From CAUPWF01 sp964369775 (lineage in GTDB: Bacteria; Bacillota; Clostridia; Lachnospirales; Lachnospiraceae), in the NCBI GenBank assembly GCA_964369775.1, contig CAYJHQ010000001.1:144420-208419 (forward strand): DNA of 64,000 nucleotides, given 5' to 3'. The number at the start of each line of letters is the position of its first letter. Position 1 is the stretch's first letter. The position numbers and the translations under genes were made by a program. Shown piece after piece: positions 50,839 through 59,784 of this stretch. The notes below the pieces were generated by a model that saw nothing but the letters and a program-made list of their open reading frames with translations, had not been told where the DNA came from and ran no database searches.

Positions 50839-51267
50839 TTATTTTTGCATACTGACAGAGTCCAAGTATCCTTGCAATATAAAAATAGCCGCAAGCTTAT
50901 CTACATACTTCTTACGTTCTTCTCTTCTTATATTTCCCTCGATTAATGTGCGATTAGCTTCAACCGTAGTTAAACGCTCGTCCCAAAGAATCACTTCAAG
51001 GTTTACTCTTCTTTCTAGCTGCTCTTTAAATAAAAGTGTTTTTTCGCCTCGTTCTCCTACTGAATTATTCATATTCTTAGGAAATCCAAGCACGATTTTC
51101 TCCACTTCATATTCACTGATAAGCGATTCAATCCTAGCAAAAGATTGTCTTAACTTATCTTCATTCTTTCGTTCTATCGTCTCTATACCTTGTGCTGTAA
51201 GGCCTAAAGGATCACTGATTGACACTCCAATTGTCTTTGACCCGTAGTCTAGTCCCATTATTCTCAT
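50839..51267 (-). CDS. ruvX: Holliday-junction resolvase-like RuvX/YqgF
   Basis: 142 residues, RNase H-like fold, required for pre-16S rRNA 5'-end processing in E. coli. IMGLDYGSKTIGVSISDPLG carries the first Asp, IVLGFPKNMNNSVGERGEKT is near 60, and the last acidic motif is LWDERLTTVEANRTL near 98. Starts at the ATG at 51265-51267; an ATG three codons later is also possible. Confidence 0.95.
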   Translation of the reverse strand: MRIMGLDYGSKTIGVSISDPLGLTAQGIETIERKNEDKLRQSFARIESLISEYEVEKIVLGFPKNMNNSVGERGEKTLLFKEQLERRVNLEVILWDERLTTVEANRTLIEGNIRREERKKYVDKLAAIFILQGYLDSVSMQK

Positions 51268-51274
51268 AGTACAC

Positions 51275-51538
51275 TTATTCCCAATTGTGATGCTTTATAT
51301 ACGTTCGAAGCATCTCTTCTACTAATTCATCTCGTTCTACCTTCATGATTAAACTTCTCGCTCCATCATGACTCGTCACATAAGTTGGATCCCCTGACAT
51401 CACATACCCTACAATTTGATTTACAGGATTATATCCTTTTACTTTTAAAGCTTCATAGACATACTGCAGTACTTCATTAGCATCTACTGTAGGTGCATTT
51501 TCCACTTTAAAAAACTGTGTGTTTGTTAATTCTTTCAT
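51275..51538 (-). CDS. ireB: IreB family regulatory phosphoprotein
   Basis: 87 residues (DUF965, Bacillus YrzL). In Enterococcus IreB is a substrate of the PASTA kinase IreK and affects cephalosporin tolerance. Landmarks are VLQYVYEALKVKGYNPVNQIVGYVMSGDP-type segments (about 24-52), YVTSHDGARSLIMKVERDE near 54 and a Tyr-rich tail. The usual N-terminal Thr residues are present in ELTNTQFF. First gene of the ireB-ruvX-yrzB set. Confidence 0.92.
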   Translation of the reverse strand: MKELTNTQFFKVENAPTVDANEVLQYVYEALKVKGYNPVNQIVGYVMSGDPTYVTSHDGARSLIMKVERDELVEEMLRTYIKHHNWE

Positions 51539-51626
51539 TTATTCACGCCCTTATCTCTTCTTCGCTTAGAAATCCATAGTATTTCTCGCATCTTCTCTTT
51601 CATCTTAATACACTTTTGATAAAATA

Positions 51627-52718
51627 TCAATCTATAACTTCATTTAGTGCAATTAATATTTTACTTCTATATGTTTTTACCGATTCTTCAATCTGATTTT
51701 CCATCATCGCTGCTTTTGTTCCATCTCGCTTTGAATACTTGAACACATGCGTCTCATAGAAGTCAATAGCCTCCACAAAATCTCTTGTTTTTTCAAATTC
51801 TTCTTCAGTCTCACCTGGGAAACCTACTATAATATCTGTTGTTATCCTTGGATTTTCATAAACACTTCGCAAAAGGTCACAAGATTTTTTATAATCAGCC
51901 GTTGTATATTTTCGATTCATACGCTTTAACGTCTCGTCACATCCACTTTGTAGCGATAGATGAAAGTGAGGCGAAACCTTTGGAAGTTTTTTTAACACAC
52001 TAGCAAACTCTTCACTTATAACTCTTGGCTCCAATGAACCAAAACTGATGCTTTCAATCTCTTTGATCTCATGAACCGCTTTCAATAGCGAGATTAAGTT
52101 TTCTTCACCAGTTAGGTCTGTTCCGTACGAAGATAAGTGTATTCCTGTAAGAACCATCTCTTTATATCCACTGGTAACTAAAGATTTCACTTCATTTATT
52201 ACATCTTCTTGACTTCTACTTCTCGCTCTTCCTCTTACATAAGGAATAATACAGTAGGAACAAAATTGATTGCATCCATCTTGTATTTTTATATAAGCTT
52301 TTGTACGATTCATTGTCTTACTTACATTTAACTTTTCGTACTCATCTGTCTTATTAATATCGATTTTGCTTTCGATGTCTTTATTTCCATTGTATGATTC
52401 TAAGATTTCAATTAAATTTTGTTTTTTATTATTTCCTATCACAATATCAATTGCATCATCTACTACAGTTTCTTTTTGAACATAGCACCCTGCTGCGATT
52501 ACGATTGCATCTGGATTCATTTTTTTTGCTCGGTGTAACATCTGTCTAGACTTGCGATCAGCTATATTGGTCACCGTACAGGTGTTTATAAGATAGATAT
52601 CCGCCCCTTCTTTAAATGGAACGATTTGATATCCTGCATTTTCTAATAACTCTTGCATAGCTTCTGTTTCATATGCATTTACTCTGCATCCCAGATTATG
52701 GAGTGCTACTTTCTTCAT
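51627..52718 (-). CDS. mtaB: tRNA t6A37 methylthiotransferase MtaB, C-terminally truncated
   Basis: Radical-SAM enzyme that converts t6A37 to ms2t6A. The N-terminal UPF0004 domain has HNLGCRVNAYETEAM, NTCTVTNIADRKSRQ and AAGCYVQKE (three Cys for the second cluster). The radical-SAM site is QDGCNQFCSYCIIPYVRGRARS near 147. The core continues to DFYETHVFKYSKRDGTKAA, but the protein stops at residue 363. Homologues run to about 430-450 and end with a TRAM domain. Only 88 bp separate the stop from ireB, so the TRAM part has been deleted and is not merely out of frame. Confidence 0.88.
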   Translation of the reverse strand: MKKVALHNLGCRVNAYETEAMQELLENAGYQIVPFKEGADIYLINTCTVTNIADRKSRQMLHRAKKMNPDAIVIAAGCYVQKETVVDDAIDIVIGNNKKQNLIEILESYNGNKDIESKIDINKTDEYEKLNVSKTMNRTKAYIKIQDGCNQFCSYCIIPYVRGRARSRSQEDVINEVKSLVTSGYKEMVLTGIHLSSYGTDLTGEENLISLLKAVHEIKEIESISFGSLEPRVISEEFASVLKKLPKVSPHFHLSLQSGCDETLKRMNRKYTTADYKKSCDLLRSVYENPRITTDIIVGFPGETEEEFEKTRDFVEAIDFYETHVFKYSKRDGTKAAMMENQIEESVKTYRSKILIALNEVID

Positions 52719-52790
52719 TTTTAATTCCTCGTCTTTCTATATATTGTCAATTTACACAAAGATATTTTTTATTCTTAAGCATATTGTTTC

Positions 52791-52819
52791 TTGACTTTTT
52801 CTTCCTAAAACATTAAGAT
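52791..52819 (+). promoter_or_regulatory. Promoter of the HPr-like gene
   Basis: TTGACT (52791-52796), 17-bp spacer, TAAGAT (52814-52819), followed by AAGGAGG 8 bp before the ATG. Confidence 0.7.
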
Positions 52820-52853
52820 AAACTTAGTTAATAAATTTAAGGAGGATTATTTC

Positions 52854-53087
52854 ATGAAAACAGTAACTATATCTTTAAACTCAATTGACAAGGTAAAATC
52901 TTTCGTTAATGAAATTACAAAGTTTGATTTCGACTTTGACCTAGTATCTGGAAGATACGTAATCGATGCTAAATCTATCATGGGTATTTTCAGTTTAGAT
53001 CTATCTAAACCAATCAATTTGAATATCCACGCTGACAACGCTATGGATGAAATTTTGGTAGCTCTTTCACCATACATTATCGATTAA
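52854..53087 (+). CDS. HPr-like protein lacking the phospho-histidine
   Basis: 77 residues, the size of the PTS phosphocarrier HPr. The second half matches HPr well: DAKSIMGIFSLDLSKPI contains the KSIMG helix with Ser46, the HPr-kinase site, and INLNIHADNAMDEILVALSPYI fits the last strand and helix. The first half lacks the GLHARPA motif; at the place of the catalytic His15 the sequence reads LNSIDKVKSFV. It therefore cannot carry PEP-derived phosphate but might still be phosphorylated on Ser, like the non-sugar regulator Crh. A single-gene unit with its own promoter and terminator. Confidence 0.8.
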   Translation: MKTVTISLNSIDKVKSFVNEITKFDFDFDLVSGRYVIDAKSIMGIFSLDLSKPINLNIHADNAMDEILVALSPYIID

Positions 53088-53105
53088 TTGAATGTTGGAC
53101 TTTTT

Positions 53106-53136
53106 AACACCCCACAATTTTGTGGGGTGTTTTTTC
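53106..53136 (+). terminator. Terminator of the HPr-like gene
   Basis: AACACCCCACA (53106-53116) and TGTGGGGTGTT (53121-53131) form an 11-bp GC-rich stem with a 4-base loop, followed by T5. Confidence 0.93.
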
Positions 53137-54332
53137 TATACTCTTTTTCTACTATCTACGTTAATTATTTCTACACTTTCAATTGCTTTTTCCATTAATC
53201 CATCAATCTTTTCTTCTAAATTTTGTTCTGATCTTTTAATAATGTTAAGATTTGGCTTTGTCACAGGATGCTTTGCGACAAAAATAGTACAGCAATCTTC
53301 AAAAGGTAATATTGATGTCTCGAAAGTATCTATCTTCATAGATACATCTACTATCTCCTGCTTATCAAATCCAATCAGTGGACGGTATACTGGAATTGTA
53401 CAGACTTCATTAGTAGCTGCAAGACTTTGCATAGTCTGACTTGCCACTTGGCCAATACTTTCTCCTGTTATTAATCCTAAGCAATTACTTTCTTTTGCAA
53501 AATGCTCGGCAATCTTCATCATGTATCTTCTCATGATAATGGTAAGTTCATCATGAGGGCATTTATCATAGATATATAACTGAATATCTGTAAAATTCAC
53601 TACATTTAATCTGATAGGACCTGTGTATCTTGAAACGATTTTTGCCAAGTCAACTACTTTTTGTTTTGCTCTCTCACTTGTATATGGAGGTGCATGAAAA
53701 TAAGTAGCCTCTAACCCTACGCCTCGTTTAGCAACCATATAACCTGCTACTGGACTATCAATTCCACCTGATAATAAAAGCATCGCCTTTCCATTTGTTC
53801 CTATAGGCATGCCTCCTGCACCTTTAATTATCTTAGAGTAAACATAAATTTTTTCTCTCACCTCTACATGAAGCATTAGCTCTGGCTTATGAACATCAAC
53901 TTTCGACTCAGGAAACGCCTCTAAAATAGCACCACCTAAATCACAGTTAATCTCCATAGAATTCATCGGGTAACTTTTCTTACCACGTCTTGCATCTACT
54001 TTAAATGTGTAGTTTCCTTCTGGATGAGCCTCCTTCATATAAGCCACTACTTCCTTTGATAGTTCTTCAAATCCCCTATCTTCTAGAACTACCACAGGGC
54101 ATATCCCGACGATACCAAAAACTCGTTTCAAGGCCTCCACTGCATCTTCATAATCGTATGTACCTTCACAGTCAACATAGATTCTCCCTTGCGACTTATG
54201 AACTTTAAATTCCCCGTCAACATCTCGCAATACATATCTCATCTGCCTAACTAAAGCATCTTCGAATAAATATCTATTCTTTCCTTTTATTCCTATTTCT
54301 CCGTATTTTATCAAAAAAGATTGAAATTCCAT
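53136..54332 (-). CDS. thiI: tRNA 4-thiouridine synthase ThiI
   Basis: Transfers sulfur to U8 of tRNA and, in some bacteria, to ThiS. 398 residues from the ATG at 54330-54332, after GAGG; an earlier ATG lacks a site. The order is ferredoxin-like and THUMP domains (IKYGEIGIKGKNRYLFE at 7-23) and then the PP-loop ATPase LLLSGGIDSPVAGYMVAKRG near 183, with the C-terminal PLIGFDKQEIVDVS. There is no rhodanese domain, as in Firmicutes, so sulfur is relayed through the adjacent desulfurase. Confidence 0.96.
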   Translation of the reverse strand: MEFQSFLIKYGEIGIKGKNRYLFEDALVRQMRYVLRDVDGEFKVHKSQGRIYVDCEGTYDYEDAVEALKRVFGIVGICPVVVLEDRGFEELSKEVVAYMKEAHPEGNYTFKVDARRGKKSYPMNSMEINCDLGGAILEAFPESKVDVHKPELMLHVEVREKIYVYSKIIKGAGGMPIGTNGKAMLLLSGGIDSPVAGYMVAKRGVGLEATYFHAPPYTSERAKQKVVDLAKIVSRYTGPIRLNVVNFTDIQLYIYDKCPHDELTIIMRRYMMKIAEHFAKESNCLGLITGESIGQVASQTMQSLAATNEVCTIPVYRPLIGFDKQEIVDVSMKIDTFETSILPFEDCCTIFVAKHPVTKPNLNIIKRSEQNLEEKIDGLMEKAIESVEIINVDSRKRV

Positions 54333-54354
54333 CTTCTGTCCTCTTCTTTCCATT

Positions 54355-55509
54355 CTATCTCTTCATATATCTTTTCAATATTGGTATTAAATTATATAAC
54401 GTTTCTAGTGTATAGTCAATTTCTTCTTTTGTGGTAAATTCTGATAAACTGAAGCGTATTGTGGAATCTAAATATTTCCCCTCAACCCCCATAGATTTTA
54501 ATACCCCACTAATTCCTGGGTGATTTGATGAACATGCTGATCCTGATGATACATATATTTCGTTTTCTTCAAGTGCATGTAACAAAACCTCACTTTTGAT
54601 TCCTACAAACCCAACACTTATGATGTGAGGTGCACCACATTTTTGACAAGGTCCATGAATCATAGACTCTTCTATCTTACTCACACCTTCAATAAAGTAG
54701 CGACGCAATTCATACATACTATTTATTTTTTCTTCAAACCCTTGATAGCCGCTTTTTGCCGCAATGCCAAGACCTGCAATACCTGGTACGTTCTCAGTGC
54801 CAGATCTCATATTCTGTTGCTGGCCACCACCTATGATAAGTGGGGTACACTTTGTTTTCTGATTGATATAAAGAGCACCACTTCCTTTTGGTCCGTGTAT
54901 CTTGTGGGCACTGATAGTCAACATATCTATTCCAATCCTTTTCGGGTGAATACGAAACTTCCCAAACCCTTGTACTGCATCTACGTGAAAAACGATTTCT
55001 TTATTAAACCGATACAAAATTTGCGCTATTTCTTCTACGGGTTGCACCGTTCCCACCTCATTGTTAACATACATTACAGAAACTAAAATTGTATCTTTTC
55101 GAAGCGCGTACTTTAACTCATCTAAATTCACTTTTCCACTTTCATCGACTGAAAGGTACGTCACTTCAAACCCTTCTTCTTCCAAGTACTGCATTACATT
55201 TAACACTGACGGGTGCTCAACAACTGTCGTAATGCAGTGCTTTCCTCTTCTTTTATTAGCACGCGCCGCACCTATTAATGCCAGATTGTTTCCTTCCGTA
55301 CCTCCTGAAGTAAAATAGATCTCTTTTTCTTGCACTTTAAGTATATTTGATAATATTTCTTTTGCTCCTCTGATATACTTTTCTGCTTCTAGCCCTTTAT
55401 TGTGCACAGAGGAAGGGTTTCCATAATTCACTCCCATAGTTGTTCCGACAAGATCAATTACGCTATCGTAACATTTTGTGGTAGCTGAATTGTCTAAATA
55501 AACTTCCAT
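54355..55509 (-). CDS. nifS: Cysteine desulfurase (NifS/IscS family)
   Basis: PLP enzyme that supplies sulfur from cysteine. 384 residues. YLDNSATTKCYDSV at the start, TSGGTEGNNLALIGAA near 68, PLP region HVDAVQGFGKF near 177 with the Lys in SAHKIHGPKGSGALY near 200, and the active Cys in SSGSACSSNHPGISGVL near 320. The gene lies immediately upstream of thiI, with which it forms the Bacillus-type NifZ-ThiI sulfur relay. Confidence 0.95.
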   Translation of the reverse strand: MEVYLDNSATTKCYDSVIDLVGTTMGVNYGNPSSVHNKGLEAEKYIRGAKEILSNILKVQEKEIYFTSGGTEGNNLALIGAARANKRRGKHCITTVVEHPSVLNVMQYLEEEGFEVTYLSVDESGKVNLDELKYALRKDTILVSVMYVNNEVGTVQPVEEIAQILYRFNKEIVFHVDAVQGFGKFRIHPKRIGIDMLTISAHKIHGPKGSGALYINQKTKCTPLIIGGGQQQNMRSGTENVPGIAGLGIAAKSGYQGFEEKINSMYELRRYFIEGVSKIEESMIHGPCQKCGAPHIISVGFVGIKSEVLLHALEENEIYVSSGSACSSNHPGISGVLKSMGVEGKYLDSTIRFSLSEFTTKEEIDYTLETLYNLIPILKRYMKR

Positions 55510-55578
55510 CTAACTCTCCTATTAATTTCTTTCTCTATAAAATATGTTATAACCATTCTAAATGTACTTTATTTGCTC

Positions 55579-56322
55579 TTAATTTCTATCTTCAAGGATA
55601 TACATTAAGATGGATAAAACTGCAAGTCCTGCTGTCTCTGTTCTTAGGATTCGTTTACCTAAGGTAATAGGCTTTGCCCCTTCTGTTTTTGCTTTTTCAA
55701 TCTCTCTGGTATCAAATCCGCCCTCTGGACCTATGAATATTCCTATGCTCTTATGATTTATTACAGTATCTAGTACCTTTCTGGTCTCTAGCATTCCTTC
55801 TGCCAGTTCATAAGGAATTATATTCATGCCATTATGCTTTGAATCCTCTAAAGCCTCATCAAAAGTACAAATATCTTTCACTACTGGTATAACCCCTCTA
55901 TTAGCTTGCTTTGCTGCACTTATTGCAATGCTGTTATAACGCTCAACCCGCTTTGCCGCCTTTTTTTCATCCAACTTCACAATGGTTCGCTTTGTCATAA
56001 CTGGAATAATCTCATGCACACCTAATTCTACAGCCTTTTGAACAATCAAATCCATCTTATCCCCCTTAGGAAATCCTTGGTATAAACAAACTTTCACAGG
56101 AAGCTCCGAATCTGACTCTATTTCCTCTATAATCTCAACTATAATTTGCTCTTCGGCCAAATCAATTATTTCGCACAAATACTTTTTATTATTCCCATCA
56201 CTAATTTCTATTTTTTCTCCTACCTTCATGCGTAAAACATCTTTGATATGTTTTACATCACTCCCGTATATATATATACTGTTCAACTTTACTTGTTCTG
56301 GTTCTACAAAAAAATGTTGCAT
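55579..56322 (-). CDS. rsmE: 16S rRNA m3U1498 methyltransferase RsmE
   Basis: SPOUT-class methyltransferase acting on 16S rRNA. 247 residues from the ATG at 56320-56322, giving MQHFFVEPEQV as in homologues; a longer frame starts inside prmA. GFPKGDKMDLIVQKAVELGV near 80-99, ISAAKQANRGVIPVV near 130, and the knot motif GIFIGPEGGFDTREIEKA followed by LGKRILRTETAGLAVLSIL. It follows prmA, its frequent partner. Confidence 0.95.
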   Translation of the reverse strand: MQHFFVEPEQVKLNSIYIYGSDVKHIKDVLRMKVGEKIEISDGNNKKYLCEIIDLAEEQIIVEIIEEIESDSELPVKVCLYQGFPKGDKMDLIVQKAVELGVHEIIPVMTKRTIVKLDEKKAAKRVERYNSIAISAAKQANRGVIPVVKDICTFDEALEDSKHNGMNIIPYELAEGMLETRKVLDTVINHKSIGIFIGPEGGFDTREIEKAKTEGAKPITLGKRILRTETAGLAVLSILMYILEDRN

Positions 56323-56339
56323 CTCTTTATCCCATATCC

Positions 56340-57299
56340 TTACTCTTTCTTTGCTGTAATCGACACCCACTCACCTTGATAAGTTGTCTCTATTATAGAA
56401 AATCCCTCAGCTTTTAAAGCTTTTTTCATAGTTTCTTCTTTTCCATTGCAATTAATAATTCCACTTGTAATAAATAAACCCTCTGACTTCAAACACTTTT
56501 TAACAACTGGAGTTAATGGTATCAATACTTCTGTCAAAATATTGGCCAGTACAATATCATATTTCTCGTATCCGACATTATTTTGAACCTCACTATCATT
56601 TATAATATTTCCAATCAAAACTTTATAATTTTCTGGTTCTATTTGATTTACAGTCATATTTTCATAGGTAGCCTCAATTGCACAAACATCTAAATCTGTG
56701 CCAAAAGAAAATGCCGCACCAAACTTCAGTGCCAGCATTCCCAAAATTCCACTACCACATCCTATATCTAAAACTTGTTCACCTTCACCGATATATTTTT
56801 TTAATTGCTTGATGCACAACTGAGTAGTATCATGCATCCCTGTTCCAAATGCTGTTCCTGGATCAATACGAATAATCATCTGATCATTATCTGCATCTGT
56901 GACTTCTTCCCAGCTAGGAATCACTGTAATCTCGTCTATCGTGAAGCGTTTGAAATACTGCTTCCAATTGTTTACCCAATCCACATCTTCTGTTAGGGAT
57001 TCTTCTATTGTACCATCTCCTACCTCGATATAAGACCTCATCACTTCTAGCTCATGCTTAATCTTTTGAAGAAGTTCCTCTTTATCATCTTCTTCCTCTA
57101 AGTAAAAACTGATATACGCCACTCCATCATCAGGTAAGATTGTTGGTGCAATATCTGCATACATAGCATCTAACTCTTTTTTTGTTAATGGAACTCGATC
57201 TTCAATTTCTATACTCTCCACGCCTAAATCCACCAACATGCTTGCAACAATCTCCTCTGCTTCCGTTGTGGTTTTCAAGCAAAATTTCATCCACTTCAT
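56340..57299 (-). CDS. prmA: Ribosomal protein L11 methyltransferase
   Basis: Trimethylates L11 amino groups. 319 residues. The small N-terminal L11-recognition domain (to about 100) is followed by DWVNNWKQYFKRF. The Rossmann domain has the SAM-binding GTGMHDTTQLCIKQL near 150, VLDIGCGSGILGMLALKFGA near 176 and the NPPY-like LANILTEVLIPLTP near 245. Confidence 0.96.
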   Translation of the reverse strand: MKWMKFCLKTTTEAEEIVASMLVDLGVESIEIEDRVPLTKKELDAMYADIAPTILPDDGVAYISFYLEEEDDKEELLQKIKHELEVMRSYIEVGDGTIEESLTEDVDWVNNWKQYFKRFTIDEITVIPSWEEVTDADNDQMIIRIDPGTAFGTGMHDTTQLCIKQLKKYIGEGEQVLDIGCGSGILGMLALKFGAAFSFGTDLDVCAIEATYENMTVNQIEPENYKVLIGNIINDSEVQNNVGYEKYDIVLANILTEVLIPLTPVVKKCLKSEGLFITSGIINCNGKEETMKKALKAEGFSIIETTYQGEWVSITAKKE

Positions 57300-57320
57300 C
57301 TTAATTCCTCTATCTCTTCT

Positions 57321-57884
57321 CTATTCTACTTCCATCTCGCTAAGATATGTCGTGATAGAATCCATATACCCTTGCACTCTTCCATTCTCAGGAGTACCTT
57401 CCATCGGCAAATCTAGTAATTCACCTTTAGCGTTCACAAAAATTGCTGTCGGAAATGTTTGGATATAGTTACTGATTTGATTCTCTATTTCATCATCTAA
57501 AATAATCGTATCAAACTCACAACCTTTACTCTTCAAAATATCTGTTGCTAACTCTAATTCTGTCTTCGCATCATTACAAACTGTGACGATGTTTGCATTA
57601 TCTGGAAGTGTTACATACAGCTGTTGTAACTCCTCTAAAGCTTCCACTGACTGACTATCACTAGCTTCCCATATATATATCATCGTAACATCATGCTTTT
57701 CTAAAATACTTTCATCTATTTTCTTTCCTTCCACCGATGTAGACTCAAATGAAGTAATACTTCCGTTTCCTCTTAGCTCTGATATTTTAACTTCATCATC
57801 TAACAGCAATTGTGTCTCCCCGCACCCTGCTGTCATAACAACACCTAACAATAATACAATTAGCGCAACCACCTTATTTTTCAT
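57321..57884 (-). CDS. Thioredoxin-fold lipoprotein without the CxxC motif
   Basis: 187 residues. A lipoprotein signal with lipobox MTAGC (Cys near 21) anchors it to the outer face of the membrane. The body follows the TlpA/AhpC-TSA plan: FESTSVEGKKIDESIL, then MIYIWEASDSQSVEALEELQQLY, TFPTAIFVNAKGELLD with the cis-Pro loop, and a C-terminal helix. Where TlpA proteins read WATWCxxC, this one has WEASDSQS, so it lacks the redox pair. Only two other Cys are present. It may act as a binding or scaffolding protein. It lies 13 bp after the GGDEF-EAL gene. Confidence 0.75.
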   Translation of the reverse strand: MKNKVVALIVLLLGVVMTAGCGETQLLLDDEVKISELRGNGSITSFESTSVEGKKIDESILEKHDVTMIYIWEASDSQSVEALEELQQLYVTLPDNANIVTVCNDAKTELELATDILKSKGCEFDTIILDDEIENQISNYIQTFPTAIFVNAKGELLDLPMEGTPENGRVQGYMDSITTYLSEMEVE

Positions 57885-57896
57885 TTTATTATTCCC

Positions 57897-59639
57897 CTAA
57901 TCTACCATTTTTTCTCTTTGCTCTAGTAATATTTCCAAGAAATCAGGTATAGGCATCGGCTTTGCAAATAAGAATCCTTGCCCATAATTGCATTCCAAGC
58001 CTTTTAACACTTCTACTTGTTCTTGGTTTTCTATTCCCTCTGCAACAGTCACGGCACCATTTGTCTCGGATAACATCTGTACCATGTGCTCCACTACAAC
58101 TTTATTTCTCGAATCTTTGCCTAAGTTCTCAATCAAGCTTCGATCAAGTTTAATCTGTGAAAAGTCTGTTGTCATTAGCATCAATAAATTTGAATAATGT
58201 GTTCCGAAATCATCCAAAGAGACTGTAAATCCATTGTTTTTCAATTGTGTTACTCTCTTGCTCAAAACATCTTCATCCAGATTCTTAGTGCTCTCTGTCA
58301 CTTCTATCTCTATCCAATTTGTCGGCACATCATAATACTCACAAATCTCTAGAATATCATTCACCACATTGAATTCCATGAAAGTGACTTTTGAAAAATT
58401 CACTGAAATCTTTAGCTGTTGTCCTAATTTGCTCCACTCCTTCAAAGTTTTGCAAATGCACTCTAGGACATAGAGATCAATATTTCTTATAATCTTCTCA
58501 TGTTCGTACATTGGTAAAAACTTACTTGGTAATATCAATGTTCCATCTTTCGCGCGCTTTCTCACCAGAGCTTCTGCTCCTACAATCTCCCCATTATCCA
58601 AGTCGATTTTTGGTTGCAAATAAACCTCAAATGCGCCTTGTTCAATCTCTTGATTTAACTCTCCTGCTAACTTTGTTCTATGACTTGCATTGCTTGCTAG
58701 TAGAGTCTTATAATAGCTCTGTTTCTCGATGTACATCAAATCATCTGTAAGAGAAACTTCTTGAAATACGTCAATCTCTCCTTCTTTCCATTTACTCACA
58801 ATTGAGATAGTATAATCTTTATCCTTTTTTATCTTGCTCTTTAATTTATCTACAACTTCATCAAACTCATCTTTTTTTACATTTTCAAAAAGAGCAATAA
58901 ACTCATCTCCACCACTTCTATACAAATGATTACCTAATACACTTTGTAGTACCTTGCTAATTTTTCCAATCAAATAGTCTCCATACGCATGACCATATAC
59001 ATTGTTTGTCTGCTTCAACCCATCAACATCAATGAAGACTACACCCAAAGATTCCAAAGGTCTATGCTCTATCCTTTTTAAATCTACTGTATACTTATTC
59101 CTGTTATAAAGCCCTGTCAGAGGATCAATATAGCACATGTACTCTAATTCTTCTTGTGTCTTCTTTTTATTTATGTCCTCAAAAATAAAGGATGCCATCG
59201 CTTTTAAAAGAGAGAAGTTCCCGACACTCTCTTTGGTATTCAAAAGGATAAGATTTCCCACAATTACATTCTTCCCTTTAATCTGTATCACCATAAGAGA
59301 TTTAGTCCCAACACTTCCTATTAACCCTTCTATAACATCCTCGTCTTCAATACAAATATATTCTTCCTGTTCTAACAATCTATGTAACATTTCAATCTGT
59401 TTATACCCTAGTCCGTCAAGAGAGGAGGCATTGTCCACGCGAGAACTATACAACTCTTTTACACTCAATCTATTGTAGTCAATCTCTATCATTGCTGTTT
59501 CATCGCACCTGTAATACTCATCCAGAACTCTAAGAAATCTAATGATAGTGTCACTTTTTCCAATGCATTGAGCGATTTTATTCATATAAGAAAACTCAAC
59601 ATTTATCTCTGTTTTGTCAAATACTTCTTTTGTTTTCAT
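57897..59639 (-). CDS. GGDEF-EAL cyclic-di-GMP protein
   Basis: 580 residues, cytoplasmic, no membrane span. An N-terminal GAF-like region (about 20-155) is followed by a GGDEF domain with LTGLYNRNKYTVD and the intact site RSGGDEFIALF near 242. The EAL domain holds the catalytic motifs GAEALVRKR near 352, NFSKVTFMEF near 422, EIEVTES near 452, SLDDFGTHYSNLL near 475, KLDRS near 495 and VAEGIENQEQVEVL near 530. Both synthesis and hydrolysis of c-di-GMP look possible. It is the second c-di-GMP gene in the window. Confidence 0.9.
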   Translation of the reverse strand: MKTKEVFDKTEINVEFSYMNKIAQCIGKSDTIIRFLRVLDEYYRCDETAMIEIDYNRLSVKELYSSRVDNASSLDGLGYKQIEMLHRLLEQEEYICIEDEDVIEGLIGSVGTKSLMVIQIKGKNVIVGNLILLNTKESVGNFSLLKAMASFIFEDINKKKTQEELEYMCYIDPLTGLYNRNKYTVDLKRIEHRPLESLGVVFIDVDGLKQTNNVYGHAYGDYLIGKISKVLQSVLGNHLYRSGGDEFIALFENVKKDEFDEVVDKLKSKIKKDKDYTISIVSKWKEGEIDVFQEVSLTDDLMYIEKQSYYKTLLASNASHRTKLAGELNQEIEQGAFEVYLQPKIDLDNGEIVGAEALVRKRAKDGTLILPSKFLPMYEHEKIIRNIDLYVLECICKTLKEWSKLGQQLKISVNFSKVTFMEFNVVNDILEICEYYDVPTNWIEIEVTESTKNLDEDVLSKRVTQLKNNGFTVSLDDFGTHYSNLLMLMTTDFSQIKLDRSLIENLGKDSRNKVVVEHMVQMLSETNGAVTVAEGIENQEQVEVLKGLECNYGQGFLFAKPMPIPDFLEILLEQREKMVD

Positions 59640-59784
59640 TTCTTATAATCCTTCCTCCACTTTTTCTTATTTACAAGTGTAACATCTTATATCTTTTAAT
59701 TCAATCTATTACCACTTCTTTTTTGCATAATATTATAAATTTCCACCATAATATCCCTTAAAACTACTTTTAGGAGGATTGTTG

